Source: Arthrobacter sp. S39 (GTDB taxonomy: Bacteria > Actinomycetota > Actinomycetes > Actinomycetales > Micrococcaceae). Taken from it: 64,000 bases of DNA. Positions 36,298-45,429 of the stretch are shown here, piece by piece (the stretch's first letter is position 1; every line of letters starts with the position of its first letter). The notes beneath the pieces were generated by a model. The model did not search any database. It saw only the letters and a program-made list of their open reading frames with translations, and was not told the DNA's origin. The stretch spans positions 248,001-312,000 of the forward strand of contig NZ_SIHX01000004.1 of NCBI RefSeq assembly GCF_004320525.1. Direction: 5' to 3'. The position numbers and the translations under genes were made by a program.

Positions 36298-37548
36298 CTT
36301 CGTGATCAGGAGTTCGTGCGCCCCCGCCGCGGCGGCGCCCATGGATTCAACTACGGAGACAGTCCGCAGCCGGGTGGCGGCGTCCGCCTCGGGCGTGGCG
36401 CAGATGCCCTGGGGTGCATCGGTTGCCACGGAGCACCAACGGTAGGGATCACGGACGATGACCGACGGCGCCCAGGCGAGGTCTGAGGGGGCCCATTTGC
36501 CGGACGCGTCCTGGCTGAACTGGGCCCGCACCAGCAGGCCCTCATTGTTCACCACATACCAGGGCGAAAGCTCGGTGACGCCGTTGCCCAGCCCGTAGAC
36601 GATCCAGGTGCCCTTGTAGTTCTCGATCGGCAGCACGGAGTGCGTGTGGTGGCCGTAGATCATGGAGAACTGGCCGCTGTCCACGAGGGCGTGGGCCACC
36701 TCCTGCTGCTGTGCGTTGGCTTCACTCGCGTACTCGTCCCCGGCATGCATGGCGCCCAGCACGATGTCTGCCCCGAGTGCCCGCGCCTTGACGGCTTTGG
36801 CGATCATGGACGGTGCGTCCAACATGTCGACCTGCCAAGGGTATTCAGGGTATTGGCCGTTGAGTCCGTAGGTCCCCTGGATGATGGCGATCCTGGCGGC
36901 AGGTGTCTGCAGGATCAGGATGCCCTGGGACTCAGCTTCCGTGCGGTAGGAACCGGTGTGCTTCAGCCCTGCAGCGTCCAGGGCGTCCAAGGTCCGCAGC
37001 AGACCGTCCGTGCTCCGGTCGATCGTGTGGTTGCTGGCGGTGGTGCAGGCCTGGTAGCCCACTGCCTTGGATGCCGTGATGATCTGCGGCGGGACGTTGA
37101 ACGAGGGGTAGGCGGAGAAGGGCCCCTCCGGCCCTGCCACCGGTGTTTCCTGGTGGCAGATGGCGAGGTCGCTGGCCTGGATGTAACGGCGCTGGCCTTC
37201 AAGGAGCGGCGTGAAGTCCAGTCCCGGTTTCCCCGCCGTGGCGGCATCCTGCTGGGCCTGCTGCCAGAGCTGGGTGTGGACCAGCATGTCGCCGGTGACC
37301 AGGACAGAGGTGCAGCGCAGCGTCGGGCATGCCGGCCCGGCGCCCGGGGTGGGCGTGGGCGTAGGGGTTGGCGCCGGCGTCTGCGTGACACTCGGCTGGC
37401 CCTTCCCCGGACCCGGAGTGGCCCCTGCACTTGCCGACCGTCCGGCCTGTTCGGCTATCAGTCCGCAGCCGGCGAGGGCGCTCACAAGTATGGCCGCAGC
37501 CATGGCTGTGCCGGCGCGGACGGCAATGCCACCACTTCTGTTCCCCAT
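36289..37548 (-). CDS. CapA-family lipoprotein (poly-gamma-glutamate synthesis protein-like)
   Basis: A 419-aa exported protein. The signal peptide ends in a good lipobox, SALAGC (Cys28), followed by a Pro/Thr linker (PAPTPTPTPTPG) and a metallophosphatase-like CapA domain: VLVTGDMLVH, LAICHQETPV, TTASNHTIDR, LGAMHAGDEY and MIYGHHTHSVLP with paired His. CapA proteins are linked to poly-gamma-glutamate export or attachment, but no capB or capC lies nearby, so the substrate here is unknown. It converges with gatD and diverges from the M3 peptidase gene. Confidence 0.87.
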   Translation of the reverse strand: MGNRSGGIAVRAGTAMAAAILVSALAGCGLIAEQAGRSASAGATPGPGKGQPSVTQTPAPTPTPTPTPGAGPACPTLRCTSVLVTGDMLVHTQLWQQAQQDAATAGKPGLDFTPLLEGQRRYIQASDLAICHQETPVAGPEGPFSAYPSFNVPPQIITASKAVGYQACTTASNHTIDRSTDGLLRTLDALDAAGLKHTGSYRTEAESQGILILQTPAARIAIIQGTYGLNGQYPEYPWQVDMLDAPSMIAKAVKARALGADIVLGAMHAGDEYASEANAQQQEVAHALVDSGQFSMIYGHHTHSVLPIENYKGTWIVYGLGNGVTELSPWYVVNNEGLLVRAQFSQDASGKWAPSDLAWAPSVIVRDPYRWCSVATDAPQGICATPEADAATRLRTVSVVESMGAAAAGAHELLITKQP

Positions 37549-37631
37549 GGGCGTAATTCTAGGTTTCGACGCGGCCGGAAGCGCGCATTTGGCTCATTGA
37601 GAACAGCGCCGGGATGTGAAAGCTTTACTTC

Positions 37632-39644
37632 ATGACCAATCCGCTCTTCAGCCACAGTCCGTTGCCCTACGAGTTGCCGCCGTTTGCCGGGATCTCGGTC
37701 CCCCACTACGCTGAGGCGGTCCATGCAGGCCTGGCCGGGCATCTGGCCGAAATCCAGGCCATCGTGGACAACACGGAGCCTGCGTCGTTTGCGAACACAG
37801 CCGTGGCCATGGAGCAGGCGGGCCGGCTGCTGGAACGGGCAGCTGCGTCCTTCTTCACCCTGGTTTCAGCCGACGCCTCGGACGAGATCCGCGACCTCGA
37901 AACGGAACTGACGCCGCTGCTCACCGCACATCAGGACGATGTCTACCTGAACCGCGCCCTCTTCGACCGCTTCGCCGCCATCGACACCGCAGGCCTGGAG
38001 CCGGAAGCTGTCCGGCTCGTCGAGGAGTACCTGAAGGAGTTCCGGCAGTCAGGAATCCAGCTGGACGCCCCGGACCAGGAGCGGCTGAAGGCTGTCAACG
38101 CCGAACTCTCCCGGCTGGGCACGGACTTCGGCCAGCGGGTCAAGGAAGCCATGAAGTCCGCCGCGCTCCTGCTGGACCACGAGGAGGAACTGGCCGGCAT
38201 GCCCGCCGACGACGTAGCCGGCGCGGCCGAAGCAGCCCGCACGGCGGGGCACGAAGGCAAGTTCCTGCTGACCCTGATCCAGCCGAGCAACCAGCCGGCC
38301 ATGGCCGTCCTCGAAAACCGGGACGTCCGCCGTCGGCTGTTTGAAGCCTCCCTGGGCAGGGGCAGCGACGGCGGCAGCCTGGACGTCCGGGAACCCGTGC
38401 GTTCGATGGCCACGCTGCGGGCCGAAAAGGCAAAGCTTCTTGGCTTCGCGAACTACGCCGAACTGGTGGTGGACCGGCAGACGGCGCCCGATTTCGAGGC
38501 CGTCCAAGCCATGCTGAACCGGCTTGCCCCGGCCGCTGTGCGGAACGCGGATGCCGAGGCCGCGGCCCTGGCAGACATTGCCGGCCATCCGCTGGAGGCC
38601 TGGGACTGGGCGTTCTACTCGGCCAAGGTCCGGCGCGAGAAGTACGCCGTCGACGAGCAGGCGCTCCGCCCCTACTTTGAGCTGGACAGGGTGCTCAAGG
38701 ACGGGGTGTTCCACGCAGCCACGTCGCTGTTTGGGATCACCTTCCATGAACGGACGGACCTGGCAGGCTACCACCCGGACGTCCGCGTGTGGGAGGTGCG
38801 GAACGATGACGGCAGCGGCCTGGGACTGTTCCTGGGCGATTACTACACCCGGGAGTCCAAACGCGGAGGGGCGTGGATGAACTCCCTGGTGGAGCAGTCC
38901 GCCCTGCTGGGGACCAAGGCCGTGGTGATCAATAACCTGAACATCACCAAGCCGCCGGCCGGGGAACCCACCCTCCTCACGCTGGATGAGCTGCGCACCA
39001 CGTTCCACGAATTCGGCCACGCCCTGCACGGGCTGTTCTCGAACGTGACGTACCCGCGCTTCGCCGGAACGGCCGTGCCGCGCGACTTTGTGGAGTACCC
39101 GTCGCAGGTCAACGAGATGTGGATCCTGTGGCCTGAGGTTCTGGCCAACTACGCGCGGCACTACGCCACCGGCGAGCCGCTCCCCCAGGACGTTGTGGAC
39201 AGGCTCAACGAGTCCCGGCTGTGGGGCGAGGGCTTCGCTACCACCGAGTACCTGGGTGCCGCGCTGCTGGACCTGGCCTGGCATGTGCTGGACGAAACCG
39301 GGATCCCCGACGACGTCCTGGCCTTCGAGGAGAAGTCACTCGCGGCCGCCGGGGTGGCCCACGCCCTGATCCCGCCGCGCTACCGCACCGGCTATTTCCA
39401 GCACATCTTCGCCGGGGCAGGCTACGCGGCCGGCTACTACTCCTACATCTGGAGTGAAGTGCTGGACGCCGAGACCGTGGACTGGTTCACCGAGAACGGC
39501 GGCCTGACCCGCGCCAACGGCGAACGGTTCCGCCAGGAGCTGCTCTCCCGCGGCAACAGCCGGGACCCGCTGGAATCCTTCCGAGCCCTCCGCGGCCGCG
39601 AAGCAAGGCTGGACCCTCTGCTAAAGCGCCGCGGCCTCGACTAA
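37632..39644 (+). CDS. M3-family zinc metallopeptidase, peptidyl-dipeptidase Dcp-like
   Basis: Cytosolic zinc oligopeptidase of 670 aa, a normal length for the Dcp/OpdA group. The zinc site is HEFGH (459-463) with the third ligand E488 in FVEYPSQ, and the downstream substrate loop GYAAGYYSYIWSEVLDAE is typical. No signal peptide. It should degrade short peptides. It is followed by an imperfect inverted repeat and then by the LuxR gene. Confidence 0.93.
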   Translation: MTNPLFSHSPLPYELPPFAGISVPHYAEAVHAGLAGHLAEIQAIVDNTEPASFANTAVAMEQAGRLLERAAASFFTLVSADASDEIRDLETELTPLLTAHQDDVYLNRALFDRFAAIDTAGLEPEAVRLVEEYLKEFRQSGIQLDAPDQERLKAVNAELSRLGTDFGQRVKEAMKSAALLLDHEEELAGMPADDVAGAAEAARTAGHEGKFLLTLIQPSNQPAMAVLENRDVRRRLFEASLGRGSDGGSLDVREPVRSMATLRAEKAKLLGFANYAELVVDRQTAPDFEAVQAMLNRLAPAAVRNADAEAAALADIAGHPLEAWDWAFYSAKVRREKYAVDEQALRPYFELDRVLKDGVFHAATSLFGITFHERTDLAGYHPDVRVWEVRNDDGSGLGLFLGDYYTRESKRGGAWMNSLVEQSALLGTKAVVINNLNITKPPAGEPTLLTLDELRTTFHEFGHALHGLFSNVTYPRFAGTAVPRDFVEYPSQVNEMWILWPEVLANYARHYATGEPLPQDVVDRLNESRLWGEGFATTEYLGAALLDLAWHVLDETGIPDDVLAFEEKSLAAAGVAHALIPPRYRTGYFQHIFAGAGYAAGYYSYIWSEVLDAETVDWFTENGGLTRANGERFRQELLSRGNSRDPLESFRALRGREARLDPLLKRRGLD

Positions 39645-39653
39645 ACCCCTCAT

Positions 39654-39713
39654 CGGTTGCTCCGCAAGAGCCGTTTTGAGGCCCCATAAGGGCCGTTGTG
39701 GAGCACTCAACGG
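39654..39713. repeat. Imperfect inverted-repeat element after the M3 peptidase gene
   Basis: CGGTTGCTCC...GGAGCACTCAACGG with an inner GGCCC-CATAA-GGGCC hairpin (39680-39694). The outer TTGTGGAGCACT resembles the arm TCGTGGGGCACT at 19204. It could terminate the peptidase transcript or be a dispersed intergenic element. Confidence 0.45.
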
Positions 39714-39825
39714 AAGAACGACGGCGGATGGCCGCCGCCGTCGTTGGCTGCCTGCCGGAGTCCACGCCGAAGCGCTAAGCTTCACGTATCGGCGCCGTCC
39801 GCGCCGAAGAGTCAGTGGAGAACCA

Positions 39826-41466
39826 ATGGCGGCAGACCCTCTCCGTCTGGGCCGGGAGGCTTTCAGGCGACAGGAATGGGCGAATGCACACGCCCTCCTG
39901 ATGGATGCTGACCGCCAGTCGTCGCTCGTACCGGAAGACCTCGAACTTGTCGCCGATGCGGCCTATCTGATGGGCCATGACGACGAAGCCGCAAGAGTGC
40001 TTGCCCGTGGGTATCGGGCACACCTGGAGCACTCGGACTCTTCCGGGGCGGCGCGAAGCGCTGCCTGGCTTGCCCTGCACTTTCTGCTTGGCGGCGAAGA
40101 AACGTTGGCCAACGCGTGGCTGCAGCGGGCACGGCGTGCGCTTCCCGCGGACCTCGACTGTGTGGAGCAGGGACTGCTGCTGGTGCCGGCCGGCCTTGAA
40201 AGTGCCGCCCAGGGGGATGCCGTGGGAGCCACCGTGAGCTTCGGGGCCGCGCTGGAAATCGGAAACCGCTTTGGGCACCAGGACCTGGCCGCTCTTGCGA
40301 GGACAGGCCTTAGCGAGTCGCTGATCGCCATGGGTGACACCGGGCAGGCTATGCCTCTGCTGGACGAAGTTTTTGTCAGCGTGAGGGCCAATGAGCTGTC
40401 CGCTGTCACTGCGGGGATCGTGTATTGCGCAGTCATCGAAGCGTGCATGGATGCGTTCGATCTGTCCCGAGCACAGCAGTGGACGGCCGCATTCACCCGG
40501 TGGTGCGGCGCGCAGCCGGACATGGTCCCTTATCAGGGCAACTGCCAGATCCACCGGGCACGGATCTTGCAATTTCAGGGGGCATGGCCCGATGCATTCG
40601 ATGCTGCACAGGACGCCTATCGCCGGCTCTGCGAACCGACTACGCAGCCGGGAGTCGGGGCCGCGCTCTACCAGCTCGCCGAACTGCACCGGCTGAGGGG
40701 CCAGTTCACCAAAGCCAGGGACACGTATCTTGAGGCGAGCCGTTGGGTCCGGGATCCACAGCCCGGGCTTGCGCTGTTACTGCTTATGCAAGGCCGAACG
40801 ACCGCCGCGGTGGCTGCGATCCGCCGGTCCCTTGCCGAAACATCGTCTCCGTCAGAGCGTTCCCGGCTTCTTGGCGGTGCCGTGGAGATCATGCTGGCGT
40901 CGTCCGACCTTTCCGGCGCACGGGCCGCAGCCGAAGAACTTCGGGCGAGGGCCGGGGCGCTGGGCAGCCAATGGCTGGAGGCGGAGACCGCACAGTCGGA
41001 AGGAGCGCTGCTCCTTGCGGAGCAGGAATACGCGGCGGCTTTGGCGGCGGCGTGCAGGGCATGGGCAGCATGGCAGCAACTCGACGCGCCCTATGAGTCG
41101 GCGCGCACCCGGGTGCTTATGGGGCGTGCTTACCGCGCACTGGGTGATTCACACTCGGCCGAGCTGGAGTTTGATGCCGCCAGATGGGCTTTCCTCCATC
41201 TTGGCGCAGTGCCGGATGCAGCGATCGTTGAGGCACTTTCGAACCGGCAACAGGCCATTAGGGCTAATCCGCTGACCGCCAGGGAGACACAGGTGCTGCT
41301 CCTGGTGGCGAGTGGAAAGTCCAACAGGGAGATTGCAGCTGAACTTTTCCTCAGCGAAAAGACGGTTGCCCATCACGCCAGCAATATCTTCACGAAGTTG
41401 GACCTGACGTCACGTGCCGCCGCTACCGCCTACGCCTACAAGCACGGGCTGATCAGCCGAGGCTGA
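39826..41466 (+). CDS. LuxR-family regulator with TPR-like helical repeats, no ATPase
   Basis: A 546-aa DNA-binding regulator. Residues 1-470 form helical repeats of TPR character (for example ALYQLAELHRLRGQFTKARDTYLEA); the C-terminus (about 480-540) is a LuxR/NarL winged helix: LTARETQVLLLVASGKSNREIAAELFLSEKTVAHH. Large LuxR (LAL) regulators usually begin with a Walker-type ATPase; none is present. ATG 39826 follows TGGAG; the upstream open frame is discarded. The flavin oxidoreductase gene starts 117 bases downstream on the same strand and may be a target. Codon use looks slightly less GC-biased than neighbours. Confidence 0.85.
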   Translation: MAADPLRLGREAFRRQEWANAHALLMDADRQSSLVPEDLELVADAAYLMGHDDEAARVLARGYRAHLEHSDSSGAARSAAWLALHFLLGGEETLANAWLQRARRALPADLDCVEQGLLLVPAGLESAAQGDAVGATVSFGAALEIGNRFGHQDLAALARTGLSESLIAMGDTGQAMPLLDEVFVSVRANELSAVTAGIVYCAVIEACMDAFDLSRAQQWTAAFTRWCGAQPDMVPYQGNCQIHRARILQFQGAWPDAFDAAQDAYRRLCEPTTQPGVGAALYQLAELHRLRGQFTKARDTYLEASRWVRDPQPGLALLLLMQGRTTAAVAAIRRSLAETSSPSERSRLLGGAVEIMLASSDLSGARAAAEELRARAGALGSQWLEAETAQSEGALLLAEQEYAAALAAACRAWAAWQQLDAPYESARTRVLMGRAYRALGDSHSAELEFDAARWAFLHLGAVPDAAIVEALSNRQQAIRANPLTARETQVLLLVASGKSNREIAAELFLSEKTVAHHASNIFTKLDLTSRAAATAYAYKHGLISRG

Positions 41467-41583
41467 CTCACTCTGGGCACAATGACCCATCTTGCGATCG
41501 GGGCAGTTCTACCGATGCGTCGCCCAGCCGCCGGACCATAACATCCTCATTAGGGACTCTGAAAGGCCAATGGAGGTGCCGTG

Positions 41584-43068
41584 ATGATCAGGGAATCGCG
41601 TAATGCTGCCGAAGCGGGCGGCCACATCACAGACGTGGAGGTCCGTGGGCTCGATGGCCTTCCGGTGCACCTGACGTCCTCGGATCTGGAAGTGCTTGGG
41701 TCCATGCTGGGAGTGCCTCTCTTGCGCCCAGGTGACTCCGGCTGGGCTTCTGCTGTCCTGCTCTGGAACGGTCTGATCAAGAAGGAACCGGCCCTGGTGG
41801 TCCAGCCAACGTCAGCCAGGGAGGTCTCAGCCGTTGTCAGGTTCGCAGCAGCGAACAGGCTGCAGATCAGCACCAAGGGTGGCGGCCACAACATAGCAGG
41901 AAGCGCCATCGCCGATGGTGGCCTCACGCTGGACATGTCGCGGATGAACACAGTCACAGTGGACCCGGTGGCCATGCTCGCCCAAGTTGGCCCGGGTTGC
42001 CTGCTGCAGGACGTCGACCGGGCCACTCAGGAACACGGACTGGCCACAGTTCTCGGATTCATCTCCGAAGTGGGCGTGGCGGGCCTGACTCTCGGGGGCG
42101 GCCTCGGATATCTGAGCCGCAGGTTCGGGTGGACTGTGGACAACCTCGAAGAGGTTGAGATTGTCACGGCCGACGGGTTGGTCCGCACAGCCAGCCGTCA
42201 CGATAACGCGGACCTGTTTTGGGGTGTCCGCGGCGCGGGCGCCAATCTTGGCGTGGTCACGCGCTTCACGCTTCGGCTGCACGAGGTGGGGCCTACCGTC
42301 TTTGGCGGTCTCATTGCTTGGCCATTCGAGCGCGCGGACGAAATCCTCCGGCGGTATCGGACGCTCACGTCCCGCGCGCCTCGCGAGCTTGCCGTGTGGC
42401 TGATTCTTATGACTGCCCCGGCGGAACCTTTCATTCCTGAACGGTGGCAGGGCAAGAAGATCTGCGCTATGGCAGTTTGCTACAGCGGCGAACTCGATAA
42501 AGTGCCGGAGGTTTTGGATTCTCTCCTGGAAATTGGTGATCCCGCTGTCGATCTCCTCGCCGCGCAGCCGTATACACACGTCCAGTCCTATCTGGACGAC
42601 AGTGAGCCGAAGGGCCTCCACTACTACTGGAAGACCGAGTACGCCGTCGAACTGAGCGACGGTCTGCTATCCACCATCCGCGAGCTTTTCGCTGAATGCC
42701 CCATTGAGGGAGCGGAACTCGGTATCCTGCACCTTGCCGGTGCCCTCAACGAGCACCCCGAAGACGACGGGGTGGTGGGTAACCGCAATGCCCGATACGT
42801 CATCGGATCAAATGGCATGTGGGATCCCGGCGATCCGGCCGCGGACTCGTACCGGGCGTGGATCCGCGAGTCATGGGAGCGGCAACGGCCGTTCACCGGA
42901 GGCCGCAGTTACATCAACTTCCAGACGGCGGACGAGGGACAACAGCAGGTCCGGGCAGCCTATGGCACCAACTATGAACGCTTGGTCCAGGTGAAGACGA
43001 AATATGATCCCGATAATTTGTTCAGAACCAACCGCAACGTTGCCCCCATGGAGTCCACAGGCAGCTGA
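41584..43068 (+). CDS. FAD-linked oxidoreductase, berberine-bridge / 6-HDNO type
   Basis: A 494-aa flavoprotein with a PCMH-type FAD domain (VVRFAAANRLQISTKGGGHNIAG...) and a C-terminal BBE segment (VKTKYDPDNLFRTNRNV). H102 in GGGHNIAG matches the His that binds FAD covalently in 6-hydroxy-D-nicotine oxidase. The second, cysteine link of berberine-bridge enzymes appears absent: the GFISEVGVAGLTLGGG segment has no Cys. Substrate unknown. ATG 41584 lies seven bases after GGAGG; GTG 41581 is an alternative. No signal peptide. It may be controlled by the LuxR protein upstream. Confidence 0.86.
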   Translation: MIRESRNAAEAGGHITDVEVRGLDGLPVHLTSSDLEVLGSMLGVPLLRPGDSGWASAVLLWNGLIKKEPALVVQPTSAREVSAVVRFAAANRLQISTKGGGHNIAGSAIADGGLTLDMSRMNTVTVDPVAMLAQVGPGCLLQDVDRATQEHGLATVLGFISEVGVAGLTLGGGLGYLSRRFGWTVDNLEEVEIVTADGLVRTASRHDNADLFWGVRGAGANLGVVTRFTLRLHEVGPTVFGGLIAWPFERADEILRRYRTLTSRAPRELAVWLILMTAPAEPFIPERWQGKKICAMAVCYSGELDKVPEVLDSLLEIGDPAVDLLAAQPYTHVQSYLDDSEPKGLHYYWKTEYAVELSDGLLSTIRELFAECPIEGAELGILHLAGALNEHPEDDGVVGNRNARYVIGSNGMWDPGDPAADSYRAWIRESWERQRPFTGGRSYINFQTADEGQQQVRAAYGTNYERLVQVKTKYDPDNLFRTNRNVAPMESTGS

Positions 43069-43080
43069 AGTAGCCAACGG

Positions 43081-43126
43081 ACGACGGCGGGTGGCCGCCT
43101 TCGAGAAGGTGGCCACCCGCCGTCGT
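43081..43126. terminator. Bidirectional terminator between the oxidoreductase gene and pdxS
   Basis: Perfect 16-bp stem ACGACGGCGGGTGGCC (43081-43096) with 43111-43126, and an inner CCTT/AAGG, between convergent genes. Very stable; no T-tract on either side. Confidence 0.85.
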
Positions 43127-43142
43127 ACTACTTGTGGAGCTT

Positions 43143-44069
43143 TTACCAGCCGCGCTCGGCGAGGCGGTGCGGCTGCGGGATCTCGTCGACGTTGATGCCC
43201 ACCATGGCTTCGCCCAGGCCGCGGGAGGCCTTGGCGATGACGTCGGGGTCATCGAAGAACGTGGTGGCCTTCACGACGGCGGCGGCACGCTGGGCTGGGT
43301 TGCCGGACTTGAAGATACCGGAACCGACGAACACACCGTCGGCGCCGAGCTGCATCATCATCGCAGCGTCGGCCGGGGTGGCGATGCCGCCGGCGGTGAA
43401 CAGCACCACGGGGAGCTTGCCGGCGGCGGCAACTTCCTTGACCAGTTCGTACGGGGCCTGCAGTTCCTTGGCCGCGACGTACAGCTCGTCCTCGGGCAGG
43501 GCAGCAAGCTTGGCGATCTCGGAACGGATCTGGCGCATGTGCCCGGTGGCGTTGGAGACATCGCCGGTGCCGGCCTCGCCCTTGGAACGGATCATGGCCG
43601 CGCCCTCGTTGATGCGGCGCAGCGCCTCACCGAGGTTGGTGGCACCGCAGACGAAGGGAACCTTGAAGTTCCACTTGTCGATGTGGTTGACGTAGTCGGC
43701 CGGGGTCAGGACCTCGGACTCGTCAATGTAGTCCACGCCCAGGGACTGCAGGACCTGGGCCTCGACGAAGTGGCCGATCCGGGCCTTGGCCATGACCGGC
43801 ACGGAGACGGCTTCGATGATCTTGTCGATCATGTCCGGGTCCGACATGCGGGACACGCCGCCCTGGGCGCGGATATCGGCCGGAACGCGTTCCAGCGCCA
43901 TCACGGCCACGGCACCGGCGTCTTCGGCGATGCGGGCCTGTTCGACGTTGACGACGTCCATGATGACGCCGCCCTTGAGCATCTCAGCCATGCCGCGCTT
44001 GACGCGGTTGCTGCCCGTGACGCTGTTCGCGGACGAACCGGCTTCGCTGCTTACATCAGGTGTAGACAC
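43143..44069 (-). CDS. pdxS: Pyridoxal 5'-phosphate synthase lyase subunit
   Basis: Builds pyridoxal phosphate from ribose 5-phosphate, glyceraldehyde 3-phosphate and ammonia from PdxT. The 308-aa TIM barrel shows [12 protein letters not shown] (D38), the imine-forming K95 in [47 protein letters not shown] and [27 protein letters not shown]. Start is GTG 44069, with AGGGG five to six bases upstream; the longer open frame adds an unlikely extension. pdxT is not adjacent. The 141-base gap to pgsA holds a possible TAGTAT -10 (44174-44179). Confidence 0.96.
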   Translation of the reverse strand: MSTPDVSSEAGSSANSVTGSNRVKRGMAEMLKGGVIMDVVNVEQARIAEDAGAVAVMALERVPADIRAQGGVSRMSDPDMIDKIIEAVSVPVMAKARIGHFVEAQVLQSLGVDYIDESEVLTPADYVNHIDKWNFKVPFVCGATNLGEALRRINEGAAMIRSKGEAGTGDVSNATGHMRQIRSEIAKLAALPEDELYVAAKELQAPYELVKEVAAAGKLPVVLFTAGGIATPADAAMMMQLGADGVFVGSGIFKSGNPAQRAAAVVKATTFFDDPDVIAKASRGLGEAMVGINVDEIPQPHRLAERGW

Positions 44070-44210
44070 AAAAACCCCTATGGGTAGATAGATGATCTTC
44101 GCCGGGCGTGAGGGCGGCACAGAGCCGAAAGTACACACACCGGGTTGCCGGGTCCATTGACCGGGCAGTCACAATACTAGTCCCACGGCAGGCGGCGGGC
44201 TTAATCAGCC

Positions 44211-44834
44211 TTAATCAGAGGCTGCGGACTCCGCCAGGGACTGGCGGCGCACGGTGGCCACACGCTGGATAATCGTGACCAGGCTGGCCGTGGCCAGGAG
44301 CGCGAGCGTCATCTGCAGGACGATATGGGGCAGGCCCAGGCCGGTGAATCCGGTAACCACCAGCACCGAGACCAGACGTTCGGCACGTTCGGCAATTCCC
44401 ACGTTGGCGGTGAAGCCGAGGGATTCCGCTTTGGCCCGCGCATAGGAGACCACCATGCCCAGGACCAGGCAGACCATCGCGCCAACCGCGATCACCACGT
44501 CGTTGCCGCCGGCGAAGAACCAGATGGCGAGGCCTGCAAAGAGTGCGCCGTCGGCGACCCGGTCCAGCGTGGAGTCCAGGAAGTTTCCCCACCGGCCGCC
44601 GGTGTCCCGCATCCTGGCCATGATGCCGTCCAGCACATCGGAAAAGATGAACGCAGTGATGAACAGCGTTCCCCACCACAGCTGGCCCAGCGGGTAGAAG
44701 ACCAGGGCGCCGGCTACCACACCAAGGGTCCCCACCACCGTGACGGCGTCGGGGGAAATACCGATTTTCAGGAGCCAGCGGGCAAGCGGGGTAAACAGCG
44801 CAGTGAAGAAACCGCGCGCGTGCCTATTCAGCAT
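44211..44834 (-). CDS. pgsA: CDP-alcohol phosphatidyltransferase, probable phosphatidylinositol-phosphate synthase
   Basis: Membrane enzyme of 207 aa joining CDP-diacylglycerol to an alcohol phosphate. The full signature D-x2-DG-x2-AR-x8-G-x3-D-x3-D is present at D66 to D91. In actinobacteria the gene after thrS-HIT makes phosphatidylinositol phosphate, the precursor of PI and PI-mannosides, so that substrate is inferred from context. Six hydrophobic segments. ATG 44834 overlaps the HIT gene by 11 bases. The acyltransferase and PimA genes that follow in mycobacteria are absent; pdxS follows instead. Confidence 0.88.
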   Translation of the reverse strand: MLNRHARGFFTALFTPLARWLLKIGISPDAVTVVGTLGVVAGALVFYPLGQLWWGTLFITAFIFSDVLDGIMARMRDTGGRWGNFLDSTLDRVADGALFAGLAIWFFAGGNDVVIAVGAMVCLVLGMVVSYARAKAESLGFTANVGIAERAERLVSVLVVTGFTGLGLPHIVLQMTLALLATASLVTIIQRVATVRRQSLAESAASD

Positions 44835-45411
44835 CCGTCTCCCCGGGCCACGCCTCGGCCACCTGGCGGCGGACCTCGTCGAGGGTCTGGGTGATGGCTT
44901 TGGTCTGCGCGATGATCGGGAAGAAATTACCGTCGCCGCCCCACCGCGGAACAATATGCTGGTGGAGGTGCGCCGCGATTCCCGCGCCGCCCACCACGCC
45001 CTGGTTCATGCCCAGGTTGAAGCCACCGGGGTTCGACACTTTGCGCAGCACCTTCATGGCGGTCTGCGTCAGATCGGCGAACTCGGCGGTCTCCTCCAGG
45101 GTCAGGTCCGTGTAGTCCGGCACATGCCGGTAGGGGCAGACGAGCAGATGGCCCGGGTTGTACGGGAACAGGTTCAGCACCACGTAGCAGGTCTTCCCCC
45201 GGTAAACGATGAGTGCCTCCTCATCGGTCCGGCCGGGACCGACGCAGAACGGGCAGTCGTTCTCGTTCTTGAACTGGTGCTGGCCGCCCTTGATGTAGGC
45301 CATCCGGTGCGGAGTCCACAGGCGCTGGAAGGCATCCGGGACACCGGCGAGGTCAAAGTCGTCGGTCACGCCGGCATCGCCTGGATATCCTGCGCCTGTG
45401 TTCTCCTGCAC
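44824..45411 (-). CDS. HIT-domain nucleotide hydrolase/phosphorylase
   Basis: A 195-aa histidine-triad protein. The triad is HLHQHIVPRW (148-157); upstream are NDCPFC and NPGHLLVCPYRH. The M. tuberculosis protein in this position (Rv2613c) is a diadenosine tetraphosphate phosphorylase, so a similar role is likely. Start is GTG 45411, 18 bases after thrS; a later in-frame GTG (45369) is possible. It overlaps pgsA by 11 bases, forming a thrS-HIT-pgsA operon. Confidence 0.9.
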   Translation of the reverse strand: MQENTGAGYPGDAGVTDDFDLAGVPDAFQRLWTPHRMAYIKGGQHQFKNENDCPFCVGPGRTDEEALIVYRGKTCYVVLNLFPYNPGHLLVCPYRHVPDYTDLTLEETAEFADLTQTAMKVLRKVSNPGGFNLGMNQGVVGGAGIAAHLHQHIVPRWGGDGNFFPIIAQTKAITQTLDEVRRQVAEAWPGETDAE

Positions 45412-45429
45412 CGTTTCTCGTCCGTTTCG

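Noticed and set aside
37330..37440. Repeated Pro/Thr codons in the CapA-like gene as a variable repeat
   Set aside because: It is the normal low-complexity linker behind a lipobox, and too short and irregular to call a repeat array.
44201..44220. Direct repeat TTAATCAG around the pgsA stop
   Set aside because: Two short copies next to each other are most simply chance or a small duplication; no function is suggested.
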